Source: CAWGJC01 sp965276665
GTDB taxonomy: Bacteria > Pseudomonadota > Alphaproteobacteria > Acetobacterales > Acetobacteraceae
Length of the DNA: 64,000 nucleotides
Assembly: GCA_965276665.1 (NCBI GenBank)
Contig: OZ255620.1
Location: 1,736,001-1,800,000, forward strand
Direction of reading: 5' to 3'
Below are positions 40,764-50,356 of the stretch, in pieces; position 1 is the first letter of the stretch, and each line of letters begins with the position of its first letter. A program made the position numbers and the translations under genes. Below the pieces are notes generated by a model that saw nothing but the letters and a program-made list of their open reading frames with translations, did no database searches and was not told where the DNA came from.

Positions 40764-42862
40764 GCTCGGCGCAAGACTCGTCGGAGGTGATTCTCGAGGT
40801 CTCGAACCTTTCCATTGAGGTGGCGCGCGACGATGGCGTTGTGCGCCTGGTGGACGATGTTTCCTTCTCCGTGCGACGGCACGAAGTATTCGGCATAGTC
40901 GGCGAATCCGGCTCCGGCAAGAGTCTGACCGTGCTCGCAGTGCTGGGCCTGCTGCCGGGCGCCGTCCGCATTGCCGGCGGCCAAATCCGGCTGGGTGGCC
41001 GCGAGCTGACGACGCTCGGCTTCAACGAGATGCGCGCCATCCGTGGCAAATCGATTTCGGCCATCTTCCAGGACCCGATGACGGCCCTGAACCCGGTTCG
41101 TCGCATCGGCGTGCAGATCGACGAGGCCGTGCACGTCCACCATCACGATTGGGCGCGCAGCCGCGTGCGGGAGCGTTCACTGGCGCTCATGGAGATGGTC
41201 GGCATCCCGAACCCGGCCTGGCGGTATCGCCAGTTTCCGCATGAATTCTCCGGCGGGATGCGGCAGCGGATCATGATCGCGATCGCCATGGCGAACGATC
41301 CAGAGCTGCTCATTGCGGATGAGCCGACGACGGCGCTCGATGTCACCATCCAGGCGCAGGTGTTGTCGGTTCTGGCCGAGGTACGCCGTCGCACTGGTGC
41401 TGCGATGGTGCTGATCACGCATGATCTCGGCCTTATCGCGGAAACGTCGGATCGGGTGGCCGTGATGTACAGCGGTCGCCTGGTGGAGATGCGCAGCGGC
41501 GGCTCGATCTTCGCGCAGCCGACGCATCCCTACACGGCTGGCCTCGCCGCGAGCCTGCCCAGCCCAGATCGCGACCAGGCCGAGCTCAACGCCATTCCCG
41601 GCTACGTGCCCGACCCGGCACGGCGCCCGGCGGGATGCGCGTTCCATCCGCGTTGTGCGATGTCGGCGGGGCGTGAGGCATGTCGGGCGGAGATCCCCGC
41701 GCTTCGTCCGATCGCACCGGACCGCGCCTCCGCCTGCCACTTCGCCGAGGAGACGACGGGTTGGGCGGAGCTGCAACGTGAGCACCTGCTCCTGCCGGAT
41801 GCGAGGCGGAAACCTCCGTCTTCCGCCCCGGCGGTCCTGAGGGTGGATGGTCTGGTCAAGGAATTCCGCCATCGGGGCCGGTTTGGCTTCGGAGGCGCGA
41901 CGATGCGCGCCCTGCGCGACGTGTCGTTCACGCTGCGCAAGGGCCAGACGCTCGGCCTCGTCGGCGAGTCCGGGTGCGGCAAGTCGACGCTCGCGCGCGT
42001 CGTGCTGCGTCTGCTGGAGGCGTCGGGCGGCCGCGTCTGGGTGAACGGCGAAGAGTTCAGCACCCTCGGCCGCGGCGCGCTGCGCGCCCGACGGCGCATC
42101 CTGCAGATCGTGTTCCAAGACCCCTACTCGTCGCTCGATCCGCGCATGACCATCCACGAGGTGATCGCCGAGCCGCTGCGGATCAACGGGCGCTATACGC
42201 CGCAGCGCGTGCATGAACTGCTTGGCCATGTCGGCCTGGCGGTGGAGATGGAGACGCGCCGGCCCGACCAATTCTCCGGCGGCCAGCGACAGCGAATTGC
42301 AATTGCGCGCTCGCTGGCGTTGCAGCCCGACATCCTCATCCTCGACGAGGCGGTGTCGGCGCTCGACGTCTCGATCCAGGCGCAGATCATCAACCTGCTG
42401 CGCACGCTGCAGGCGCAGATGGGCCTCGCCTATCTGTTCATCTCGCACGATCTCTCAGTGGTGCGGCACATCTGTGACGAAGTCGCGGTGATGTATCTCG
42501 GCCGCCTGGTCGAGCGCGGCCCGACGCGCCGCATCTTCGAGGAGCCGGCGCATCCCTACACACAGGCGCTGATCGCCGCGGTGCCGCGCCCCGACAGCCT
42601 CGGCGAGCGCCGCCACGCGGTCATCGTGAAGGGTGATCAGCCGAACCCGTTCTCGCCGCCCTCCGGATGTGCATTCCGCACGCGCTGCCCGAGAGCCACC
42701 GATCTCTGCGCGCAATCCGAGCCCGCACTGCTGGAGCGCACGGAGGCGACCCATTTCAGCGCCTGCCATTTCGCGACCGAGATTGCTCCCGGCGCGCTCG
42801 GAAACGGCCCGCAGCTCGTCGCGGCGTTCAGCTCGCCGGGGGAATCACGTTGTGCGGGTTGA
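40760..42862 (+). CDS. fused DppD-DppF ABC importer ATPase
   Basis: 700-aa protein containing two complete nucleotide-binding domains. Domain 1 has Walker A GESGSGKS at 48-55, FSGGMRQR and LLIADEPTTALD; domain 2 starts near 360 with Walker A GESGCGKS near 401, FSGGQRQR and LILDEAVSALD. Both carry the oligopeptide extension with CAFHPRC and CAFRTRC cysteine motifs. A single polypeptide replaces the usual DppD/DppF pair. Coupled (ATGA) to the DppC-like gene. Its 3' end overlaps the opposite-strand flavoprotein gene by 35 bp. Confidence 0.9.
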   Translation: MSSAQDSSEVILEVSNLSIEVARDDGVVRLVDDVSFSVRRHEVFGIVGESGSGKSLTVLAVLGLLPGAVRIAGGQIRLGGRELTTLGFNEMRAIRGKSISAIFQDPMTALNPVRRIGVQIDEAVHVHHHDWARSRVRERSLALMEMVGIPNPAWRYRQFPHEFSGGMRQRIMIAIAMANDPELLIADEPTTALDVTIQAQVLSVLAEVRRRTGAAMVLITHDLGLIAETSDRVAVMYSGRLVEMRSGGSIFAQPTHPYTAGLAASLPSPDRDQAELNAIPGYVPDPARRPAGCAFHPRCAMSAGREACRAEIPALRPIAPDRASACHFAEETTGWAELQREHLLLPDARRKPPSSAPAVLRVDGLVKEFRHRGRFGFGGATMRALRDVSFTLRKGQTLGLVGESGCGKSTLARVVLRLLEASGGRVWVNGEEFSTLGRGALRARRRILQIVFQDPYSSLDPRMTIHEVIAEPLRINGRYTPQRVHELLGHVGLAVEMETRRPDQFSGGQRQRIAIARSLALQPDILILDEAVSALDVSIQAQIINLLRTLQAQMGLAYLFISHDLSVVRHICDEVAVMYLGRLVERGPTRRIFEEPAHPYTQALIAAVPRPDSLGERRHAVIVKGDQPNPFSPPSGCAFRTRCPRATDLCAQSEPALLERTEATHFSACHFATEIAPGALGNGPQLVAAFSSPGESRCAG

Positions 42863-44411
42863 TGATCCCGTTCGGATCGAGGTGACGCTTGAGCGCGCGG
42901 AGCATCGCCTGCGTGGCCGGAAGCCGCGTCTCGAAGTAGGGATATTTCCTGCCGATCTGCATGTGCACGCCGCCGAGCTCGGCCCACCGCGCGACGATCG
43001 TCTTCGAGAGCGCGCCGACGACTTCGCGCGCACTCGGATTGTCCTTCCGCGTGCGCAGGCGGGCGCGCTCCGCTTCAGTCATGAAATGCGTGTGGATTGG
43101 AAGGGGCGCGTCGGACCAACGGATCAGCGTCTCGATCCCGACGCCGGTCGGCCCATGCGCCGAGAGCAGGTAGCCGCGATCGATGCCGGCGCTCCGCATC
43201 TCGTCGGCATGCGCGTCGAACGCCGCCTCGGTGGCGCGAAAGCACTCCACAGCGCGCGCGTTGGGGACCACAACGTGCAGCCAGTTCATGCGCTTCCCGG
43301 ATGGGGTGAGCAGCCCGTTCATGCGCGTGAACGGCACCGCGCGCATCATTCTGGGCACGGAGGCCGGCACGCGCTGGCCGCCAGCTTCCTGCGCGATGAC
43401 GCGGATCCGCCGCATGCGGGATGCGGCGTCGGCGCGGTCGCGCCCTTCGGCGATGCAGTTCATGAGATAGCCGATGCGTTTCGCGAAGCGGCGCCCGCTG
43501 AAGCCAATCCGCGCGGCGTCGCGCAGCCCCGCACCGCGGAGCACGGACATCAGCGTCTTGAGGTCGGTGCGCAACCCCTGGCTCGCCATGCGGTTTCGCG
43601 CGGTGAACGGGTCCATGGCAAGGCATTCGGTGGCGAGAATGTCGGCCCCGATCCGCCCCATGGTGCGGAGCAGGGCGGCGGGATCGTCGAAGGAGTAGGA
43701 GCACATCGCGACGGCCCCCGCGGCAGGGATGAGCTGGAGCGTCGCCTCGACCTTGATGCCGAAGGCGCCGCAATCGCCGAGGAAAACGCCGCTGAGATCC
43801 GGCCCGTAGTTGCGAAAGAAGGGCGAAGGGTTAAGCATGGTCGCGGCAGAGCCGGTGACGAGAAGCTCGCTGGTGCCAGTGACGATTTTCAGCCCAAGAA
43901 CCGATTCCGCGGATGTTCCGCGATAGCCGGACCCGTAGAATTTCGCGCCCTGCGCAAGGCTTGCGCCAATGGTCGCATGCAGCCCCGAGAACGTGCCCCA
44001 GAACGGCGTGGTGAGACCGACCTTCGCGAGCGCCTCGTGCAGGGCCGCCCATGTGACGCCGGGCTCGACGGTAACGAGCCTGTCCTCCGTGTTGATTTCG
44101 ATGATGCGGTTCATCCCCGTCATGTCGACGACGATCGTGCGGTCATCTGCGGGAATGTATCCGGCACTGTAGGAAAGGCCCGCGCCGCGCGTGGCGAGCG
44201 AGAGGTGGAGGCTTCGCGCGACGTTCACCAGCGCTTGCACATCCTCGATGCGGCGTGGCGTCGCCATCGCGAGCGGTGCGTGCTCCGCGACGTAGAAGAT
44301 GTCGGTGCGCAGCAATTCGAGCCCATCGGTGTTGATGGCCATATCGGGCAGCATGCACCGCAGCTTGTCGAGGAGTTCCGAGCGCTTCGAGAGCGTATCC
44401 TGGCCGTCCAT
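42828..44411 (-). CDS. VAO-family FAD-linked oxidase (vanillyl-alcohol oxidase / p-cresol methylhydroxylase type)
   Basis: 527-aa flavoprotein. The PCMH-type FAD domain is clear: TPRRIEDVQALVNVA, ATRGAGLSYSAGYIPADDRTIVVDM, TVEPGVTWAALHEAL, and YRGTSAESVLGLKIV. The C-terminal DPNGIINPHNVIP is the closing motif of the VAO/4-cresol dehydrogenase branch. ATG 44411 chosen (GGAG upstream) over 44435. It is antisense to the importer operon and divergent from the binding-protein gene (176 bp), and may oxidise a hydroxylated aromatic or amine substrate in the same pathway. Confidence 0.84.
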   Translation of the reverse strand: MDGQDTLSKRSELLDKLRCMLPDMAINTDGLELLRTDIFYVAEHAPLAMATPRRIEDVQALVNVARSLHLSLATRGAGLSYSAGYIPADDRTIVVDMTGMNRIIEINTEDRLVTVEPGVTWAALHEALAKVGLTTPFWGTFSGLHATIGASLAQGAKFYGSGYRGTSAESVLGLKIVTGTSELLVTGSAATMLNPSPFFRNYGPDLSGVFLGDCGAFGIKVEATLQLIPAAGAVAMCSYSFDDPAALLRTMGRIGADILATECLAMDPFTARNRMASQGLRTDLKTLMSVLRGAGLRDAARIGFSGRRFAKRIGYLMNCIAEGRDRADAASRMRRIRVIAQEAGGQRVPASVPRMMRAVPFTRMNGLLTPSGKRMNWLHVVVPNARAVECFRATEAAFDAHADEMRSAGIDRGYLLSAHGPTGVGIETLIRWSDAPLPIHTHFMTEAERARLRTRKDNPSAREVVGALSKTIVARWAELGGVHMQIGRKYPYFETRLPATQAMLRALKRHLDPNGIINPHNVIPPAS

Positions 44412-44587
44412 CGACGAGCTCCGTTCGGGTCTCATGCCGTTGCAGGATGCAAAATTAGATCTGCGTCCCTTCGGTGCTCCGTTTAACTGCTTCGCGATCT
44501 TCCGCAAGGAAAATTGGGAATTGCGGCACCTTTCGTCCCGGGCGCCGCGCCGTCACGACGAACATGATCGGTCTCTGGGGAGAACCA

Positions 44588-46096
44588 ATGATGCATACGC
44601 GTAGAGAACTCTTTCATCTCATGTCGTCGACGGCGGTCGGATCGTCGCTCGTCGGCGTCACGGGCGTGGCATCGGCAGCGCCGCCGCAGACACTCACCGT
44701 CGCGTTGCCGGGTGATTTTCCGCGCCTCGATCCGAGCAAAGACACGTCGCCGCTCGGCTTCAACTTCCGCCTGAACGTCTTCGATGCGTTGACGCAGATC
44801 GAACGCAACGGAGAAGTGCATCCCCGGCTCGCGACGAAATGGGCGACCTCGCCCGACCTCACCGAGTGGACCTTCACCCTGCGCCAAGGCGTGAAGTTCC
44901 ACGACGGCAGCCCCTTCACCGCCGCCGATGTCGTCTGGACGGTGGAGCGCATCCTTGACGATCCGACGACGCCCGTGCGCACCTTTCTGAAGATCGCAAG
45001 CAGTGCGCAAGCCGTCGACGACTACAATGTCAAGTTCAAGCTGGTGCAACCCTACGGCAACTTCGACCGGCAGATGACCTATATCAGCATGATGTCGAAG
45101 ACGTATTTCGATAAGGTCGGCGACAAGGGCTACGAGACGCATCCGGTTGGAACCGGCCCCTATTCGCTCGTGCGCTGGGTGAAGGATGATCGTTCGACGT
45201 TGCGCGCCAATCCGAGCTATTGGGGAGGCGAACCCGCGATCAAGACCGCTGTCTATCGCCCGATCCCGTCCGAGGCGAGCCGCGTCGCGGCGCTGCTGTC
45301 GGGCGAGGTTGATCTGGTTCCGGCATTGCCGCCGTCGTTCATGAAGCAGCTCAGCGCCTCGCCCGATCTGAAGGTGGGGATCGCGCCGGGCTTCCGCGTC
45401 ATCTTCCTGGGCTTCAACGTGAATGTCGCACCGCTGAACAATCCGAAGGTTCTCGAGGCGATCGACCGCGGGATCGACCGCGAAAGTCTGACCAAGTACC
45501 TCCTGCAGGGTCTCGGCAAGCCGACAGGGATCGTGGTTCCGCCGGTGGATATCGGCTATGATCCCTCGTTCAAGCCGACGCCGTTCGATCCGGATGCCGC
45601 CCGCAAGCTGGTGAAGGACTCAGGTTACGACGGTAAGCCCGTCATCCTTCAATACCCGAACGACAATCTGGTGATGGCCGACCAGGTTGCGCAGGCGATC
45701 GCCGGCTACCTGACGGCGATCGGACTCAAGATCGACCTCCGCCCCATGGAATTTACCGCGTTCTTCCCGGCTTGGCTGCAAGACAAGCTGAATGCCGCCT
45801 ATCTCTTCGCGTTTGGCGGCACCAGCTACCATGCGGAAGCGATCCTGACGACACTCTATGAAAAGGGCTCGCACGGTTTCAAGATCGACGACCGGATCGA
45901 CCATCTGCTTAAGCAGGAGCGCACCCTCACCGATCCTGTAGAGCAGAAGAAGCTGCTGTCCGAGGCGTTCCGATATAGCAATGAGGATCGCTATGAGATT
46001 CCGCTCTATGACGAATTGCAGGCTTTTGGTGAACGCAAGACCGTTGATTATATTCCCTTCCCGGACGGCTTCGTGCGGCTCTACGACTTGAAATAG
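44588..46096 (+). CDS. ABC importer solute-binding protein, family 5 (second system)
   Basis: 502-aa SBP family 5 protein. HTRRELFHLMSSTAVGSSL then VASAAPP is a Tat-like signal. Core motifs: LRQGVKFHDGSPFTAADVVW near 95-115, VGTGPYSLVRWVKDD, DPDAARKLVKDSGYDG. GGGGAG lies ~5 nt before ATG 44588 (next ATG 44591 also possible). It is separated from its probable permease/ATPase partners by the antisense oxidase gene. Confidence 0.87.
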   Translation: MMHTRRELFHLMSSTAVGSSLVGVTGVASAAPPQTLTVALPGDFPRLDPSKDTSPLGFNFRLNVFDALTQIERNGEVHPRLATKWATSPDLTEWTFTLRQGVKFHDGSPFTAADVVWTVERILDDPTTPVRTFLKIASSAQAVDDYNVKFKLVQPYGNFDRQMTYISMMSKTYFDKVGDKGYETHPVGTGPYSLVRWVKDDRSTLRANPSYWGGEPAIKTAVYRPIPSEASRVAALLSGEVDLVPALPPSFMKQLSASPDLKVGIAPGFRVIFLGFNVNVAPLNNPKVLEAIDRGIDRESLTKYLLQGLGKPTGIVVPPVDIGYDPSFKPTPFDPDAARKLVKDSGYDGKPVILQYPNDNLVMADQVAQAIAGYLTAIGLKIDLRPMEFTAFFPAWLQDKLNAAYLFAFGGTSYHAEAILTTLYEKGSHGFKIDDRIDHLLKQERTLTDPVEQKKLLSEAFRYSNEDRYEIPLYDELQAFGERKTVDYIPFPDGFVRLYDLK

Positions 46097-46140
46097 GGTC
46101 TGTATCGCCTCGGCGGTCCCAGACAACCCAATGCACACCC

Positions 46141-46172
46141 CAAGGCACGATCCGCTCAAGGCACGATCCGCG
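46141..46172. repeat. 16-bp tandem duplication
   Basis: CAAGGCACGATCCGCT is followed directly by CAAGGCACGATCCGCG in the spacer between the binding-protein gene and the tRNA. One mismatch; no evident function. Confidence 0.85.
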
Positions 46173-46213
46173 ATGGGCGCCGCGGGCCGAGGTCTGCCGG
46201 ACCGCCGAGAAAA

Positions 46214-46290
46214 TGGCGTCCCCGGCGGGATTCGAACCCACGGCCCCAGGATTAGGAATCCTGTGCTCTATCCTGCTGAGCTACGGAGAC
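46214..46290 (-). tRNA. tRNA-Arg (anticodon CCT)
   Basis: On the minus strand a full cloverleaf folds: acceptor GTCTCCG paired with CGGGGAC (one G-T pair), D arm with GCTCAGCAGGATAGAGC, anticodon stem CAGGA/TCCTG with loop TTCCTAA giving anticodon CCT, T arm GTGGG-TTCGAAT-CCCGC, and an encoded CCA (46214-46216). It reads AGG codons. Confidence 0.95.
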
Positions 46291-46429
46291 GACGGCCCCC
46301 TATAGCGCAGAGGCGGCGGCGCGTCAGCCTCTGGTCGGACGGCGCCTGCCGGGGCAGGATCGGAGCCTGCAGAGGGAGAGCGGCGATGACACGGGTCGGA
46401 AAACGAGACGGATCGATGGCGGCCACGCG

Positions 46430-47443
46430 ATGATCGACGCTCTCGCGCTGCATCGCTCGCTGCTCACCATCGACACCCATATCGACATTCCCTGGCCGCA
46501 AACCCCCGACCCGTTCACCGCGACGCGGCGCTGCGTCGATTACCCGAAGATGCGGGCCGGGCATGTCGTTGTCGGCGCCTTTGCCGCCTACATCCCGCAG
46601 GGCGCGCGGGATGCGGCCGGCTATGCGGCGGCGCGTGAGCGGGCGATCGGCATGCTCGAGCACATCAACACCATGCAGGGCGAGGCCGGCGGGATCGTGG
46701 CGCGGGTGGTCACCACCGCCGGTGAGATCGCGGCGGCGCATCGTGACGGCGTCTTGGCGGCGCTGCCCTGCGTCGAGAACGGTCATGCGATCGGCGAGGA
46801 TCTGGCGCTGCTCGCGCGATTCCACGAGCTCGGCGCCTGCTACCTCACGCTCACCCATAACGGGCATAACGCGCTCGCCGATAGCTGCAACCCGCGCGCC
46901 GATCTCGGCGATGCCGAGACGCTGCATGGCGGGCTCAGCGAGCTCGGGCGCGAGGCGGTGCGCGAGCTCAACCGGCTCGGCATGCTGATCGACGTCTCGC
47001 ACGCCTCGAAGCAGACGATGCTGCAGGCAGCGCAGCTGTCGACGACGCCGATCGTCGCGACCCATGCCTGCATCCGCGCGCTCTGCGATCATCCGCGCAA
47101 TCTCGACGACATGCAGCTCGACGCGCTGCGCGACGCTGGCGGCCTGATCCAGATCACCGCGGTGGCCGGCTTCCTCAAGGCCAAGGCGCGCGCCGATGCG
47201 GTGACGGTCGGCGATTTCTGCGACCACATCGATTACGCGGTGGAGCGCATCGGGCTCGCCCATGTCGGCATCGGCTCGGATTTCGACGGCGGCGGCGGCT
47301 TCGTCGGCTGGCGCGACGCGTCGGAGAGCGCGAACCTGACCGCGGAATTCGTCCGGCGCGGCTATGGCGAGAGCGAGATCGCCCAGCTCTGGGGCGGCAA
47401 TTTCCTTCGCCTGATGCGGCAGGCGGAGGAGGCCGCAGCGTGA
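46430..47443 (+). CDS. membrane dipeptidase (renal dipeptidase family M19)
   Basis: 337-aa binuclear zinc dipeptidase. Ligands: H17-x-D19 (DTHIDIPW), the bridging Glu in CVENGHAIGED near 112, and His residues in DVSHASKQTM and ATHACIRAL. Also SDFDGGGGFVGW near 284. The family hydrolyses dipeptides, often with D- or dehydro-residues. ATG 46430 starts after the upstream spacer. The gene ends coupled (GTGA) to an aldo/keto reductase. Confidence 0.88.
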   Translation: MIDALALHRSLLTIDTHIDIPWPQTPDPFTATRRCVDYPKMRAGHVVVGAFAAYIPQGARDAAGYAAARERAIGMLEHINTMQGEAGGIVARVVTTAGEIAAAHRDGVLAALPCVENGHAIGEDLALLARFHELGACYLTLTHNGHNALADSCNPRADLGDAETLHGGLSELGREAVRELNRLGMLIDVSHASKQTMLQAAQLSTTPIVATHACIRALCDHPRNLDDMQLDALRDAGGLIQITAVAGFLKAKARADAVTVGDFCDHIDYAVERIGLAHVGIGSDFDGGGGFVGWRDASESANLTAEFVRRGYGESEIAQLWGGNFLRLMRQAEEAAA

Positions 47444-48273
47444 GGCAGGTCCGCCTGCCGGACGGGACGGAGATCCCGGCGCTCGGCCAGGGCACCTGGC
47501 ATATGGGAGACCGGCGGGATGCGCGGCGCGGCGAGATCGCCGCGCTGCGGCGCGGGATCGCGCTCGGCATGACATTGATCGACACCGCCGAGATGTATGG
47601 TGATGGTGCCGCCGAGGAGCTGGTCGGCGAGGCAGTCGCCGGGCAGCGCGACCGCGTGTTCATCGTCAGCAAGGCCTATCCGCAGAATGCCGGCACGCGC
47701 AGCCTGCCCGCCGCCTGCGAGCGCAGCCTCCGCCGGCTCGGCACCGACCGCCTCGACCTCTATCTGCTGCACTGGCGCGGCGGCATTCCGCTCGCGGAGA
47801 CGGTCGCCGCTTTCGCGCGGCTGGTCGAGGCCGGGAAAATCCGCCGCTGGGGCGTCTCCAACCTCGATACCGACGACATGGAGGAGCTGATCGCCGCTGG
47901 CGGCGGTGGCTGCGCGACCGACCAGGTGCTCTACAACCCGGGCGTCCGCGGCATCGAATTCGACCTGCTGCCGTGGTGCGCGGGGCGGGCGATGCCGGTA
48001 ATGGCGTATTCCCCTGTCGGCCAGGGCGGCAAGCTGCTGCGGTCCCGTGCGCTGGCGGAGATCGCCGGGCGCCATCACGCGACCCCGGCGCAGATCGCGC
48101 TCGCCTGGTGCCTCCGCAGCCCGGACGTGTTCGCCATCCCGAAGGCCGCCGATCCGGCGCATGTCGCGTCGAACGCGGCGGCGGCGGAGATCACTCTCAC
48201 CAAGGCCGATCTCGCCGCGATCGACGCCGAGTTTCCGCCGCCGCGCAGCAAGCTGGGTCTCGCGATGCTCTGA
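47440..48273 (+). CDS. aldo/keto reductase
   Basis: 277-aa NADPH-dependent reductase. Catalytic tetrad visible: D and Y in LIDTAEMYG near 50, K in FIVSKAYP near 78, H in LYLLHWRG near 110; YSPVGQGGKL and IPKAADPAHVASNAAA are the NADP-binding segments. GTG start overlapping the dipeptidase TGA. Confidence 0.88.
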   Translation: MRQVRLPDGTEIPALGQGTWHMGDRRDARRGEIAALRRGIALGMTLIDTAEMYGDGAAEELVGEAVAGQRDRVFIVSKAYPQNAGTRSLPAACERSLRRLGTDRLDLYLLHWRGGIPLAETVAAFARLVEAGKIRRWGVSNLDTDDMEELIAAGGGGCATDQVLYNPGVRGIEFDLLPWCAGRAMPVMAYSPVGQGGKLLRSRALAEIAGRHHATPAQIALAWCLRSPDVFAIPKAADPAHVASNAAAAEITLTKADLAAIDAEFPPPRSKLGLAML

Positions 48274-48403
48274 CGGAGGGGGCAAGGACGGCCTGCCCTG
48301 GCTATCTCTTCCGGGGCGCGGCCGTTTCGATTTTCGCGACTCGTCGGTTGCTCTAGGCTTTTCCCATGTCCCCGATTCGGCCCAGGCGTGGCCGGCACTT
48401 CGC

Positions 48404-50356
48404 GTGCTGACCGCCTTCGTGCTGCCCACCCTGCTGGCGCTCGCGGCCGGCCTGCTGGTCTGCGGCCCGGCCGCCATCGTGGCGCCCGCCGCCGCGCGGA
48501 TCGCGATGCCAATTCTGGCCTCGTTTTCCGTGCTGCTCGCCGCCGCCTTCCTGATCGAGGGCGCGATGGCGGATGCGGCGGCAAGCCCGGCCGGCACCCT
48601 GCTGAGCCTGCCGCTCGGGCCGCCGGGCGCGCCGCTCGCCTTCGGGCTCGATACGCTCTCGGCCTGGTTCCTGATCCCGGTGCTGGTCGCGGCCCTCGCC
48701 GCCGGATTGCTCGCCCCGCCGGATGGCGGCCAAGGCGCTCCGCAAGATGCCGGAAGAAGCGCCGGAAGAAGCATCATACTGCTGCCGGTACTGGTGGGTG
48801 GCCTGATGCTGGCCTTGTTGGCGGCCGATGCGCTCTCCTTGCTGCTCGGCCTCGGGATCGCTCTGGTCGCGGGATGGTGGCTCGGACCGGCCACCAAGGG
48901 CGTGCCGCCGCTCCGGGGCCTGGCGGTTCCGGCCGCGGGGGCGGGCGCGATCTTCCTGGCCCTCGGTCTGCTCGGACCGATGAGCGCCGGCTTCGCCGGG
49001 CTGCACGGCCTGCCGGCGGCGGGCGCATACGGCGCGGCGGCGCTCTGCCTGGCGCTGCTCGGCTGCTTCGCGCTGATGGGGCTGCCACCGCTTCCGCCCT
49101 GGCTGGCGGATGCCGCGTCGCGTGCGCCGGGGGCGGCCGCCGCGGTGCTGGCCGGGGCCACGCCGTTGATCGGGCTCTATCTGCTCGTGCGGCTGCTGTT
49201 CGGGATCGCCGGGCCGCTGCAGCCGGGATGGTGGGGCTGGCCGCTCCTGGCGCTCGGCGCGCTGGCGGCGATCCGCGGATCGCTGCGGGCCAATTTCGCG
49301 GAGGATCTGCCCGGCGTGCTGGTCGCGTCGGGTGCCGGACAGCGCGGGATCGCGGTGGCCGGGCTTGGCGCGGCGCTGGTCGCCCGTGGTGCGGATCTGC
49401 CGCCTTTGGCCGCGCTGGCGCTCGGGGCCGTCCTGCTGCAAGGCGCGGCGCTCGTGCTGTCGCAAACTTTGCTGCTGCTCGTCGCGGCCAGCGTGGAAGC
49501 TTCGGCGGCGACGCGCCGGCTCGACCGGCTTGGCGGGCTCGCGCATGCCATGGGGGCGACCCTGGCGGCCTGCCTGGTCGGCGCCGCCTCACTCGCCTGC
49601 CTGCCGCCTTCCGCCGGGTTCGCCGCCTTCTGGTTGCTGATCCAGGCGTTGATCGGCGAGTTGCGGGTGGGCGGAATCGGGTTGCAGGCGCTGCTCGCCT
49701 TGGCGGCGGCGGCGATCGCCTTCGCCACCTCCCTCGGCGTCGCCGCGATGGTGCGGATGGTCGGCATCGCCTTCCTCGGCCGGCCCCGCGCCCCGCGTGG
49801 CGCGGCAGCGGAACCGGCGCCCCCGATGGCGCGGCGTGTCGCCTTCGCCCTGGCCGCCCTGCTCGCGGTGCTCGGGCTGCTGCCTGGGCCGGCCATCGGG
49901 CTCGCCGGGCCGGCGCTGCGGCAGATGCTCGGCACCGAGTGGGACGGTCAGGACGGGGCGCTCGGCATCGCGCCGCAGGCGGGGTTGCCCGCCTATTCCG
50001 CCCCCGCGCTCGCCGGCCTCGTCATCCTGGCCCTGCTCGCCGTCGCCTGGATCACCCGGCGCCGCACCGCGCGGGGTGAGGGATGGTCGCCTGCCTGGGA
50101 ATCGGGTTTTGCCGCCGCCCCGCCATGGCTACCTTTCGGCGACCCGCTGACAGAGATCGGGCCGAGCTCCTTTGCGCCGTCGTTGCGCGGGACGCTCGGG
50201 CGGCTCGGAGCGCCCGTGCCGCGCCGCGGTCGGTTGGCGGCGATCGGCACGGTGCTGGGGCGGTGGAGCGCCGGCGTGGAGCGGGCGGCCGAAGCCCGTG
50301 CCGCCGCGCTGGTGGTCGCGGTCCTCGCCATGCTGCTGGTGCTGGCCGCCTTATGA
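48404..50356 (+). CDS. HyfB/HycC-like antiporter-type subunit of an Ehr-like complex
   Basis: About 650-aa, strongly hydrophobic protein of the NuoL/MrpA/HyfB proton-translocating family; GLLGL- and ALG-rich helices with PLPPWLADAASRAPGAAAAVLAGATPLIG-type core text (the conserved H/P motif region), split across TM segments, and a long C-terminal domain ending at a helix. The start is uncertain: GTG 48404 is the best in-frame candidate; an ATG at 48366 opens only a 14-codon frame. First of six overlapping genes. Confidence 0.78.
   Translation: MLTAFVLPTLLALAAGLLVCGPAAIVAPAAARIAMPILASFSVLLAAAFLIEGAMADAAASPAGTLLSLPLGPPGAPLAFGLDTLSAWFLIPVLVAALAAGLLAPPDGGQGAPQDAGRSAGRSIILLPVLVGGLMLALLAADALSLLLGLGIALVAGWWLGPATKGVPPLRGLAVPAAGAGAIFLALGLLGPMSAGFAGLHGLPAAGAYGAAALCLALLGCFALMGLPPLPPWLADAASRAPGAAAAVLAGATPLIGLYLLVRLLFGIAGPLQPGWWGWPLLALGALAAIRGSLRANFAEDLPGVLVASGAGQRGIAVAGLGAALVARGADLPPLAALALGAVLLQGAALVLSQTLLLLVAASVEASAATRRLDRLGGLAHAMGATLAACLVGAASLACLPPSAGFAAFWLLIQALIGELRVGGIGLQALLALAAAAIAFATSLGVAAMVRMVGIAFLGRPRAPRGAAAEPAPPMARRVAFALAALLAVLGLLPGPAIGLAGPALRQMLGTEWDGQDGALGIAPQAGLPAYSAPALAGLVILALLAVAWITRRRTARGEGWSPAWESGFAAAPPWLPFGDPLTEIGPSSFAPSLRGTLGRLGAPVPRRGRLAAIGTVLGRWSAGVERAAEARAAALVVAVLAMLLVLAAL

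Noticed and set aside
46097..46213. attachment site beside the tRNA
   Set aside because: A 16-bp tandem duplication lies there, but it does not match the tRNA 3' end and there is no integrase.
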